Assembly (NCBI GenBank): GCA_039592335.1
Contig: JBDHBX010000003.1
Span: 149,728-213,727 of the forward strand
DNA: 64,000 bases
Direction of reading: 5' to 3'
From: WVYX01 sp039592335
GTDB lineage: Bacteria > Gemmatimonadota > Gemmatimonadetes > Gemmatimonadales > GWC2-71-9
Shown: positions 8,448 through 15,744 of the stretch, piece after piece
Layout of the letters: every line of letters begins with the position of its first letter
Numbering within the stretch: the stretch's first letter is position 1
The notes under the pieces: model-generated
Databases searched by the model: none
What the model was told of the DNA's origin: nothing
What the model saw: the letters and a program-made list of their open reading frames with translations, nothing else
Program-made: the position numbers and the translations under genes

Positions 8448-9314
8448 TTACCGCCGGGTCGGTCCCTCCCTGGTCCAGACAATGATCACGGCGCAGGGCG
8501 GTTGACCAGAGGCGCCGGTCCGCATGAACTCGTGCGGGATCTCGGTGCGGCGGCGGTAGACCTCGATCCCCTCGATCTCGGTGGGGCGGTAGGAGTCGAG
8601 AGAGCTGGGATTGAAGCTGCCGCTTTCGAGGTCTGAGGAAGAGAGGCGGCCGTTTACGTAGAAGTGCACCGGACACGCGGCAGGCACGCCGTCCCTCAGG
8701 GTCAGGGGAGTCTCGGCCGAGCGGATACTCGTCTCCCAGTTGCCTCCCTGCCGCGTGACCTCGATGCCGGGTACTGCCATGAGGAGATCGCTGGTGGCAG
8801 CCGGCCTAATCCGCTGGACGTCCTCCCGCGTGACAAAATACCCGTGGCCACGGGCCACCCTCCGGTAGAAACCCTGCAGGCCCGCCGTGCGCATCACAGG
8901 CTGCGCCTCACCCTCCACCACCACCTCCGGCAGCACTACGCTGACCGCAGCGAGGCCGACTGCGAACTCCTCGACGGCGCCTTCAGCGAGGGTGGCCTCG
9001 AGCGTGGCCCCAGCGTACCCCACCGTCCGCACGTGCACCACGTAGCGACCGGCCGACAACCCGGGAAACTCGAAGTGTCCCTCCGAACTCGTGGACGCGG
9101 ACAGGGCCGTCCCGAGGAGCGTCACCTGTACTCCGGCCAAGGGCAGCCCCGTCGCCGAATCCGTGACGGTGCCGACGATGCGGGCCGTCGGCTCCTGGGC
9201 GGCGGCGAGTCCGGCAGCGAGCACGAGGGGGAACAGCAGAAACGCCACACGCCGAAGCGCGGGGTTTCGTGCCCTTCGCTCGCCGATTCGGGACCCGGAA
9301 GATGTCAATGACAT
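8448..9314 (-). CDS. Secreted carboxypeptidase-regulatory plus TonB-plug domain protein
   Basis: This 288-residue protein has an N-terminal signal segment (RRVAFLLFPLVLAAGLAAAQ). A carboxypeptidase regulatory-like beta-sandwich follows (RIVGTVTDSATGLPLAGVQV to about residue 110), then a TonB-receptor plug-like domain (YFVTREDVQRIRPAATSDLL, VPGIEV, IEGIEVYRRRTEIPHEF, CAVIIVWT). The beta-barrel that normally follows a plug is absent: the protein stops right after the plug. The start is ATG 9314. A paralogue with the same order lies at 11311-12366. Such plug-only proteins recur in Gemmatimonadota in my recollection, with unknown function. Confidence 0.75.
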   Translation of the reverse strand: MSLTSSGSRIGERRARNPALRRVAFLLFPLVLAAGLAAAQEPTARIVGTVTDSATGLPLAGVQVTLLGTALSASTSSEGHFEFPGLSAGRYVVHVRTVGYAGATLEATLAEGAVEEFAVGLAAVSVVLPEVVVEGEAQPVMRTAGLQGFYRRVARGHGYFVTREDVQRIRPAATSDLLMAVPGIEVTRQGGNWETSIRSAETPLTLRDGVPAACPVHFYVNGRLSSSDLESGSFNPSSLDSYRPTEIEGIEVYRRRTEIPHEFMRTGASGQPPCAVIIVWTREGPTRR

Positions 9315-9499
9315 GGCGTGACCCACCCCGTATGAAACGTGGCAGCACACCCCTGGGTTGCTCAACCAGGCAGCATTTGAATGATACACCCCCCAGGCCC
9401 GCGGTGCCCCCCCTGACCCCGCTCCCAGCAGTGGAACTGGCTGCCCGCACGGGGTAGACTACATGTTGATACACCACACGTCCCGACAAGGATACGATC

Positions 9500-11188
9500 A
9501 TGCGCGGCGCCAGCACTGCCCTCGCGACCGCATTGCTCTTGGCCGTTCACAGCACCCCCGTGACCGCGCAGGTCGTCCAGGGACGCCTGACGGGAGCCGG
9601 GACGGAGCGACCAGTGCCGGGGGCCCTGGTAGGCCTCATCGACGGACCTGGCAGGCGGCACGGAGTCGAGCTCAGCGACGCCCATGGCCGATTCGTGCTC
9701 CGGGCGCCCCAGCCAGGCATCTACCGGCTGGAAGTACGACGCGTCGGGTATCAGACAGAGGTCTCACCGTCGCTCCATCTCTTCCAAGGCGACACGCTGC
9801 GCTACACCATGGACGTGGCCGCGGAGACGATCCAGCTGACGGCCGTCGTTGTGGAGGAAGAAAAGCGGTGCAGTCTCCTTCCCGAGCTCGGCCGCGAGAC
9901 GGCCGCCACCTGGGAGGAGGCGCGCAAGGCCCTCGATATCACGGCGTGGACCGAGGCGCGTGCCGCACTGCGCTTCCACATGGTCCAGTGGGAACGAGAG
10001 CTCGACCCCGGGGACCTCGCGATCCGGTCGCAGCGGGAGTACGAGAACGTCAGCGTGGCTCGGCAGCCGTTTCGCTCCCTCCCCGCTGGGGAGCTGTCCG
10101 CAGGCGGCTACGTGCAGCCGGCGGGCACGAACCTGAGCTACTATGCTCCCGACGCCGAGGTGCTGCTCTCGGACACGTTCCTCGAGGACCACTGCTTCCG
10201 CCTCGAGGCCGGGGACGAGGATCACGCGGAGTTGGTGGGGCTGTTCTTCGAGCCGGTGAGCGACCGTGAGCTCCCCGACGTCAGCGGCGTCCTGTGGCTG
10301 GACCGCGGCACGGCCGAGCTGCGTCACCTAGAGTTCCGCTACGCCAATCTCGACTACGACGTGTCGCCGCGAGCCGCGGGCGGCCACGTCGCGTTCGAGC
10401 GGCTGCGCACCGGTGCCTGGATCGTACGGCGCTGGTGGATTCGCATGCCGGTCATTCAGATCGAGCGCCGCCGCAGGAGCAGCATTGGCGGCGCGGGGAC
10501 GCGCGACTTCTACTCCGTGGTCTCGATCCAGGAGGAAGGTGGCGAAGTGACCGCCACCTTCAGCCGGCGCGGGGAGCAGCTCGACGGCCAGCTCACCACG
10601 ACCTTGCTCGGGGCCGTGTTCGACAGCACGGCGTGGCAGCCACTCGCGGGAGCCTCGATACGATTGCGCGGCACCGATCTCGGCGCCCTTACCGATCGAC
10701 GAGGGGCATTCCGCATCTACGACGTGCCCGAAGGTCGCTACGTGGTGGAGTTCACCCACCCCCAGCTCGAGGCCTGGAATCTCCCCCTCCCCTCCGAGGA
10801 AATCGTCCTCAGGAAGGGCTACGCTACGTCGGTGACCCTGTCGGTTCCCTCCGTCGCCGCCGTTGCCACAAGCCTGTGCCCGTCCCACCTCTATCGGTCC
10901 AGCGACGGCCTCGTCGTCGGGTTCGTGGCGGACAGCAGCAGCGGAGTCCACCTCCCCGACGCAACCGTGTTCTTCGAATGGACCCAGCCTGGCGCCCGGC
11001 CTGATGCGCCGCGGGCACACATGGAGGCGAAGACCGACGCGCAGGGGTCCTACCGGGCCTGCGGCCTCCCGCCCGACATCGCGATCACGGTGTGGGCCAC
11101 GGTGCTCGACCGCTGGGCCGAGCCGGCGATCCTCCGATTGCAGCAGGGCGCGATCGCCCAGCAAGATCTGCTGGTGGACCTGCGGTAG
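9500..11188 (+). CDS. Secreted protein with carboxypeptidase regulatory-like repeats
   Basis: A 562-residue exported protein (signal MRGASTALATALLLAVHSTP..AQ). At least three carboxypeptidase-regulatory-like beta-sandwich domains are visible: near residues 24-105 (GRLTGAGTERPVPGALVGLI), about 370-445 (AGASIRLRGTDLGALTDRRG, RYVVEFTHPQLE) and about 470-560 (VVGFVADSSSGVHLPDATVF). The middle section (120-350) carries SELFFEPVS-like strands and a conserved-looking WLDRGTAELRHLEFRY motif seen in other Gemmatimonadota secreted proteins. AAGGAT precedes the ATG. It is divergent from the plug protein at 8448-9314 and convergent with the one at 11311. Function unknown; cell-surface or periplasmic location is likely. 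Confidence 0.7.
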   Translation: MRGASTALATALLLAVHSTPVTAQVVQGRLTGAGTERPVPGALVGLIDGPGRRHGVELSDAHGRFVLRAPQPGIYRLEVRRVGYQTEVSPSLHLFQGDTLRYTMDVAAETIQLTAVVVEEEKRCSLLPELGRETAATWEEARKALDITAWTEARAALRFHMVQWERELDPGDLAIRSQREYENVSVARQPFRSLPAGELSAGGYVQPAGTNLSYYAPDAEVLLSDTFLEDHCFRLEAGDEDHAELVGLFFEPVSDRELPDVSGVLWLDRGTAELRHLEFRYANLDYDVSPRAAGGHVAFERLRTGAWIVRRWWIRMPVIQIERRRRSSIGGAGTRDFYSVVSIQEEGGEVTATFSRRGEQLDGQLTTTLLGAVFDSTAWQPLAGASIRLRGTDLGALTDRRGAFRIYDVPEGRYVVEFTHPQLEAWNLPLPSEEIVLRKGYATSVTLSVPSVAAVATSLCPSHLYRSSDGLVVGFVADSSSGVHLPDATVFFEWTQPGARPDAPRAHMEAKTDAQGSYRACGLPPDIAITVWATVLDRWAEPAILRLQQGAIAQQDLLVDLR

Positions 11189-11247
11189 CGTAGCGAACGG
11201 GTGCGCCACCTCACGCCGCATGGCGGAGGCTCACGTGCTGTGAAAAG

Positions 11248-11275
11248 AAACGGGCCGGTGATCACCGGCCCGTTT
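11248..11275. terminator. Perfect 28-bp palindrome, bidirectional terminator
   Basis: The arms 11248-11261 and 11262-11275 are exact reverse complements (AAACGGGCCGGTGA and its complement), with no spacer. The palindrome lies between two convergent genes, flanked by A-rich bases on the left and TTT on the right, so it can stop transcription from either side. Confidence 0.75.
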
Positions 11276-11310
11276 GGCTTGGGCACCTAGACGCCGCGCT
11301 GCCCGCTTGG

Positions 11311-12366
11311 CTAGCCCGTCCAGATCAGGATGGCGCCGCAGCCCGTCCCGAACAGCATCTCGCCGCCCCCGGTGCCCGCGCGGTTGAACTCAAGAGGGAT
11401 CTCCGACGGCCCGCGGTAGACCTCGATGCCGAGGATCTCTTCGGGGTGCACCCAGGCATCCAGATCGAGATCCAGCACCACGTCGTCGATGCGGTGCCCG
11501 TCGAGGAAGATGACCGGGTTGGCACAGCGGCCTAGGCCGCGCGCGATCTGCACGCTCACCGCACCGAGGCGGCCACTTGGTCCGACCATTAAACCGGGCA
11601 CCATCCGCAGAACGTCACTCAGGTACGTGGCGTTCATCGCCTCGACATCCTGCTTCGTGATGAAGTGGCCGAAGCCACCCCGCAGGCGCCGGTAGAACCC
11701 GGCGAGGCGCGGAGAGGCATACACGGTCCGCTCGCCCAGCACAACGACTTCGGGCAGCAGGATGGGGAGCGACTGAAGGGTGAACTGCTCGAACGCCATC
11801 TCCGCCTCTGACTCCACCACCCAGAAGCGTAGCGACCGGTGGAGGTATCCAATGCGGCTGAACTCCAGCTCATTCGCGCCCCAGAAGACCTCTGTGACAC
11901 TCGCCCGGAAGGAGCCGTCCTCCCCGGTCTCGCCCAGGACACCCCCGTTCAGCCAGATGAGGACTCCGTCCACCGGTTCCCCGGACTGCGCGTCGGCGAT
12001 CGTGCCCCCAAGGGTCAGCTGCGGCGGCGGGGCCGGCTGGAGGGGAACAGCCCCGACGTCGATCTCTCCGTGCTGGGCCTCGGTGAGATCGAAGCCGAGC
12101 GTCTGGGGATGGAACCCGGGCTTCTGGAGGCTGAGTGTGTGGTGGCCTGCCGGGATCTGCTCGAGGCGGAACTGGCCCGTCGAGTCGGTGCGGCTCGCCG
12201 CCTCTAGGTCCAGAAGTCGCACCACCACGTCGGGGACCGGCTGGAGTACCGAATCCAGCACCGTGCCGCGGAGCGTCACGCCGAGCTGCTGCGCCTCGCT
12301 CCGATGTGGAGTCCCCACGACGACGGCAATCGCAAGCAGCAGGATCAATCCAGGCACGCCACGCAT
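11311..12366 (-). CDS. Secreted carboxypeptidase-regulatory plus TonB-plug domain protein (paralogue)
   Basis: A 351-residue protein with a signal peptide (MRGVPGLILLLAIAVVVGTP), two regulatory-like beta-sandwich domains (GVTLRGTVLDSVLQPVPDVV and LTLGGTIADAQSGEPVDGVL) and a C-terminal TonB plug-like domain (LAGFYRRLRGGFGHFITKQD, MVPGLMV, ILGIEVYRGPSEIPLEF, CGAILIWTG). It lacks a barrel, like its paralogue at 8448-9314, with which it shares AGFYRR, GIEVYR and a cysteine pair near the end. The ATG at 12366 has AGGGG about 10 bases upstream; two GTG codons just before it are less likely starts. It terminates at the palindrome at 11248. Confidence 0.75.
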   Translation of the reverse strand: MRGVPGLILLLAIAVVVGTPHRSEAQQLGVTLRGTVLDSVLQPVPDVVVRLLDLEAASRTDSTGQFRLEQIPAGHHTLSLQKPGFHPQTLGFDLTEAQHGEIDVGAVPLQPAPPPQLTLGGTIADAQSGEPVDGVLIWLNGGVLGETGEDGSFRASVTEVFWGANELEFSRIGYLHRSLRFWVVESEAEMAFEQFTLQSLPILLPEVVVLGERTVYASPRLAGFYRRLRGGFGHFITKQDVEAMNATYLSDVLRMVPGLMVGPSGRLGAVSVQIARGLGRCANPVIFLDGHRIDDVVLDLDLDAWVHPEEILGIEVYRGPSEIPLEFNRAGTGGGEMLFGTGCGAILIWTG

Positions 12367-12536
12367 CACCACATCACCCCTTTCGCTCTCCTAGAACGGT
12401 GGCCGAGCGACCCTCCGGGGTCAAGCGCGCCCCCTGACACGCGACGGCTATAGCGGCTCCTGACAGTTTTCTGCAAGGCGAGCTCGGGCGACGGAAGACG
12501 TCAAGGCCAGCGCCTCGCGTCCATGTCTCGCGCCGC

Positions 12537-14099
12537 TCAGCTCACAGGCCGATCGAGACTGCGGTACTGCACCGCCTCGGCGACGTGCCGCGACTGGATG
12601 TCGCCGTCACCCTCTACGTCGGCGATGGTGCGGGCGATCTTGAGCACTCGGTGGTAGGCCCGAGCCGAGAGCTTGAGGCGCGCGATCGCGGTCCTGAGCA
12701 GGGCGTCGGCCCCCTGGCCGATGCGGCAGAGCCGCTTCAGGTGCTTGGGAGCCATGTGGGCGTTGGCGAACAGGCCCTCACTCGCCCCGAAGCGCTCGAG
12801 TTGGCGGAGGCGCGCCTGGTTCACCCGCTCCCGCACGGCCGCGCTGGACTCCCCGCTCCGCTCGCACGAGAGCTCCCGGTACGGCACCGCCGGGACCTCG
12901 ATGTGAAGGTCGATGCGGTCGAGCAGTGGCCCGGAGACGCGCGACAGGTATCGCTCGACCAGAGGCAGGCCACAGGTACAGGCGCGACTGGGATTGCCGA
13001 AATACCCGCAGGGACACGGGTTCATCGCGGCGGCGAGCATGAATCTGGCGGGATAGCAGAGCGAGGCGGCGGCACGCGAGATGGTCACGAACCCGTCTTC
13101 CAGCGGCTGACGCAGCACCTCCAGCACGTTCCTGCGAAACTCGGGGAGCTCGTCGAGGAAGAGCACGCCACCGTTGGCGAGACTCACCTCACCGGGACGC
13201 GGGTGCGCACCTCCACCGATCATTCCCGCGTCGCTGATGGTGTGGTGCGGCGCCCGAAACGGCCGTAGCGTAACAAGCGCGGCTCCGGGCGACAGCGATC
13301 CGGCTACGCTGTGGATCTTCGTGGTTTCCAGCGCCTCCTCGAGCGTCGCTTCCGGGAGAATCGTCGGCAGCCGGCGGGCGAGCATCGTCTTGCCGGAGCC
13401 AGGCGGGCCGATCATGAGCAGGTTGTGCGCCCCCGCTGCGGCGATCTCCAACGCGCGCTTGGCGTGCTCCTGGCCGCGCACCTCGGCGAGATCGGCCGCG
13501 TCATTCGACGCGCTCCCGAACAGCGACCCCCGTTCCACGGCGGCCCGCGGGAGCGGCTTCCCCTCCCGGAAGTACGCTGCCACCTGCGCGAGCGCCTCGG
13601 CCCCCAGCACCTCGATGCCCTCCACCACGCCTGCCTCCGCCACGTTCGCCGCGGGCACGATGACGCCTCTCAGCCTCTGCGCCTTCGCGGCCAGCGCAAT
13701 GGACAGGACGCCGCGCACCGGGCGCAACCCACCCTCGAGGGAGAGCTCACCTACGACGACGTACTCCCCGAGGGCGGGCGGCCCGCTCCGCTTCGCTCCA
13801 CGGCCGTTGGGGTTGAGCTGCCCCGTGGCCGCGAGGATCCCCAGCGCGATAGGCAGATCGAACGCCGAGCCCTCCTTGCGTACGTCCGCCGGGGCCAAGT
13901 TGACGGTGATCCGCTTCAACGGGAATTCAAACTCCGAGTTCGCCACCGCCGCCCCGACGCGCTCCCGTCCCTCCTTCACCGCCCCATGCGGCAGCCCTAC
14001 GGTCGTGAACGAGGGCAGACCTTTCGCGATGTCGGTCTCGACATCGACCAGATACGCGTCGATGCCGAGCACCGCGGCCGAACGCACGCGGGCGAGCAT
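12537..14099 (-). CDS. comM: ComM/YifB family Mg-chelatase-like AAA ATPase
   Basis: The 520-residue protein starts MLARVRSAAVLGIDAYLVDV, the usual N-terminus of the family. A Lon-S5-like ChlI domain (about 1-190) precedes an AAA+ core with Walker A GPPGSGKTMLARRLP and Walker B GGVLFLDELPEF, then the zinc-like segment NPCPCGYFGNPSRACTC and the C-terminal domain ending AVQYRSLDRPVS. In Vibrio, ComM is a hexameric helicase that promotes branch migration in natural transformation; in most bacteria it is only inferred. The longer upstream frame is dismissed because the homologous start is at 14099. Confidence 0.92.
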   Translation of the reverse strand: MLARVRSAAVLGIDAYLVDVETDIAKGLPSFTTVGLPHGAVKEGRERVGAAVANSEFEFPLKRITVNLAPADVRKEGSAFDLPIALGILAATGQLNPNGRGAKRSGPPALGEYVVVGELSLEGGLRPVRGVLSIALAAKAQRLRGVIVPAANVAEAGVVEGIEVLGAEALAQVAAYFREGKPLPRAAVERGSLFGSASNDAADLAEVRGQEHAKRALEIAAAGAHNLLMIGPPGSGKTMLARRLPTILPEATLEEALETTKIHSVAGSLSPGAALVTLRPFRAPHHTISDAGMIGGGAHPRPGEVSLANGGVLFLDELPEFRRNVLEVLRQPLEDGFVTISRAAASLCYPARFMLAAAMNPCPCGYFGNPSRACTCGLPLVERYLSRVSGPLLDRIDLHIEVPAVPYRELSCERSGESSAAVRERVNQARLRQLERFGASEGLFANAHMAPKHLKRLCRIGQGADALLRTAIARLKLSARAYHRVLKIARTIADVEGDGDIQSRHVAEAVQYRSLDRPVS

Positions 14100-14230
14100 G
14101 GGAATCCTCGGGGCCAGGGTGCCCCATGGTAGAGCGACATGCGGGAATGGCGGGATCGATGCGATGCGGGATGGGATCAGAAAACTGCGACAGCTCCGCT
14201 TACGCCGAAGCGGCAGGCTCACAACGCCAA

Positions 14231-14252
14231 GGGCCCCACATCGGTGGGGCCC
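14231..14252 (-). terminator. Hairpin after the STAS-ECF-SnoaL operon
   Basis: A 9-bp perfect stem (GGGCCCCAC at 14231-14239 with its complement at 14244-14252) and a 4-base loop lie about 60 bases after the SnoaL gene on the minus strand. There is little T-tract, so termination strength is uncertain. Confidence 0.4.
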
Positions 14253-14313
14253 AGCGGCTTCGCTTCGCTTCTATTGGCCTGCCCGTCGGCAGGCGGTGCG
14301 GCGACCTTCCCCG

Positions 14314-14682
14314 CTACATCCGATCCACGAACCGCTCACGTACGACCTTGCCGTCGCGCCAGTGGCGTGCCACGACCTGCGTGCCCGCCCGATGTCCGGG
14401 GCGCGGACGCCGATTCACGATCCACTCGGAGACCGACGTGTCGCGGGCGGTCACGCTGCGTACCGGGAACGCCCCGAGGAAGGTCTCCACCCAGCCGAAG
14501 AACGCGAGCGCCCGTGCATAATCGGAGCCGGCGTGGCGACCGCGCAGCCCCCTCCTGGGCTGCATGGCGTCCTCGCTGTAGAACTCCTCGTACGCCTCGA
14601 GAAACCGGCCCGCGAGGAGCTTGGCATTCAGCTCCTCCTCGAGCCTGTGCACGTCGGCGGGCACGGTGCTCAGGAGATGCAT
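14314..14682 (-). CDS. SnoaL-like (NTF2-fold) protein
   Basis: A 122-residue protein with the helix-plus-cone pattern of SnoaL/NTF2-like proteins: ELNAKLLAGRFLEAYEEFYS, then GRHAGSDYARALAFFGWVET, and strands ending TQVVARHWRDGKVVRERFVD. It starts 4 bases after the stop of the ECF sigma gene. In ECF41-type sigma factors a SnoaL-like domain is fused to the sigma C-terminus and controls activity. Here the two are separate genes in the same order, so a regulatory link is a reasonable inference but not shown. A catalytic role on a small molecule is the alternative. Confidence 0.65.
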   Translation of the reverse strand: MHLLSTVPADVHRLEEELNAKLLAGRFLEAYEEFYSEDAMQPRRGLRGRHAGSDYARALAFFGWVETFLGAFPVRSVTARDTSVSEWIVNRRPRPGHRAGTQVVARHWRDGKVVRERFVDRM

Positions 14683-14686
14683 CGTC

Positions 14687-15280
14687 CTACGCCGCCTGGA
14701 GGCCGATGTCGGGCTTCACGTAGCCCATCTCGATCGCGTAGCCGAACAGCTTCTTCTGGAGGAACTGCCGCGCCCGGTGGATCCGTGACTTCACGGTGCC
14801 CAGCGGCGCCCCCGTCTCCCGAGCGATCACCGCGTAAGGCAGCCCGTCCATGTCGCTCATCAGGAGCGCCTGCTTGTACTCCGCCGGCAGCTCGTCCATG
14901 GCCTGAACGATCTCGTCGTCCACCAACCCATTGAAGAAGTCACGCTCCGGGTCAGGAGCGTCCCCCCGGTTCAGGATCATGAACGACTCCATGTCCTCCA
15001 CGCTCATGCGGTCCACCTCGCGCTTGCGCCGGCGGTACTCGTTGATGAACGAGTTGCGGAGGATCGTGGCCAGCCACGCCCGTACGTTCGAGCCGGCATC
15101 GAAGCGGTGCCAGTTGCTGTGCGCCCGCAGCATCGTCTCCTGCACCAGGTCTTCGGCCATGGCGGGCTCACCGCTCAGGCGCAAGGCAAACCGGTAGAGG
15201 AACTCCGAGTGCGGCATCGCCAGGTCCTCGAAGATCGGCGGTGCGACCGCCATGGGAATCTCCGTGGCAACAGCGGTCAT
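14687..15280 (-). CDS. ECF RNA polymerase sigma factor
   Basis: A 197-residue group 4 sigma factor. Region 2 is FLYRFALRLSGEPAMAEDLV with ATILRNSFINEYRRRKRE, and region 4 is LPAEYKQALLMSDMDGLPYA with GTVKSRIHRARQFLQKKL. The start is ATG 15280, which overlaps the STAS stop in an ATGA. No anti-sigma factor with a membrane or zinc domain lies nearby. The neighbours are a STAS-domain protein upstream and a SnoaL-like protein downstream, so control may work through these instead. A sigma-54-like promoter precedes the operon. Confidence 0.88.
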   Translation of the reverse strand: MTAVATEIPMAVAPPIFEDLAMPHSEFLYRFALRLSGEPAMAEDLVQETMLRAHSNWHRFDAGSNVRAWLATILRNSFINEYRRRKREVDRMSVEDMESFMILNRGDAPDPERDFFNGLVDDEIVQAMDELPAEYKQALLMSDMDGLPYAVIARETGAPLGTVKSRIHRARQFLQKKLFGYAIEMGYVKPDIGLQAA

Positions 15281-15546
15281 AACGGCTCCTTCTGTCCCAG
15301 GAGGGCGCCAAGAAAGGGTGCGGCGTGCACGACCTCGAACTGATCGCTCGGCAGCTCGCGGAGCATCGCGATGCCGTGCCGGTCGATCGCGGCCACGTCG
15401 GCGAAGTCGAGCTGCACCCGGCGCCCAACGTCGATCTGCTCGCGGCACTCCTGCTCGAGCAGGCTGACGGCGTCGCCTTGAATTCGCCCCTCCACCTTGA
15501 GAGTGATCTGCGGGGGCAGTTCGGCGAGTCGGGTAATGCGCAGCAC
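15277..15546 (-). CDS. STAS-domain protein
   Basis: An 89-residue single STAS domain: LKVEGRIQGDAVSLLEQECRE, then VQLDFADVAAIDRHGIAMLR. In anti-sigma-factor antagonists such as SpoIIAA a serine follows the aspartate of the loop (usually DSSG). Here that loop reads IDRHG, so the usual phosphorylation site is missing. The start is a GTG at 15546 with GGAG 4 bases upstream. It overlaps the ECF sigma ATG by 4 bases, so the two are co-translated, which hints at a partner-switch-like or scaffold role for the sigma factor. Confidence 0.7.
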   Translation of the reverse strand: MLRITRLAELPPQITLKVEGRIQGDAVSLLEQECREQIDVGRRVQLDFADVAAIDRHGIAMLRELPSDQFEVVHAAPFLGALLGQKEPL

Positions 15547-15583
15547 GCTCCGGTCCTTGGCAGTGGGTTCGCTACTCCTTTAT

Positions 15584-15599
15584 AGCAGACCACGTGCCA
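15584..15599 (-). promoter_or_regulatory. Sigma-54-like (-24/-12) promoter of the STAS-ECF operon
   Basis: The minus strand reads TGGCACGTGGTCTGCT. The -24 element TGGCAC is perfect, the spacing of 5 bases is correct, and the -12 element is CTGCT instead of TTGCA/T. Transcription would start near 15574, 28 bases before the STAS GTG. A sigma-54 activator gene lies immediately upstream. Confidence 0.45.
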
Positions 15600-15700
15600 C
15601 ACCGAGCCGGACGGTCACGATTCGTCTAAACAGTTGGAAAAGAAATACTTACAAGACATGACGGCCGGGCAATCGGACCCGGCCGCGAACACAGTACTTA

Positions 15701-15728
15701 CGATATTTCGTCAGGCGACGAAATATCG
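15701..15728. promoter_or_regulatory. Perfect 12-bp inverted repeat, candidate activator site
   Basis: CGATATTTCGTC (15701-15712), a 4-base spacer AGGC, and the exact complement GACGAAATATCG (15717-15728). It is AT-rich in a GC-rich genome, lacks a following T-tract, and lies about 130-155 bases upstream of the start point predicted from the sigma-54-like promoter, where enhancer-binding proteins usually sit. It is also 17 bases after the stop of the activator gene, so a terminator role is the alternative. Confidence 0.5.
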
Positions 15729-15744
15729 GTGGCGCACCATCTCA

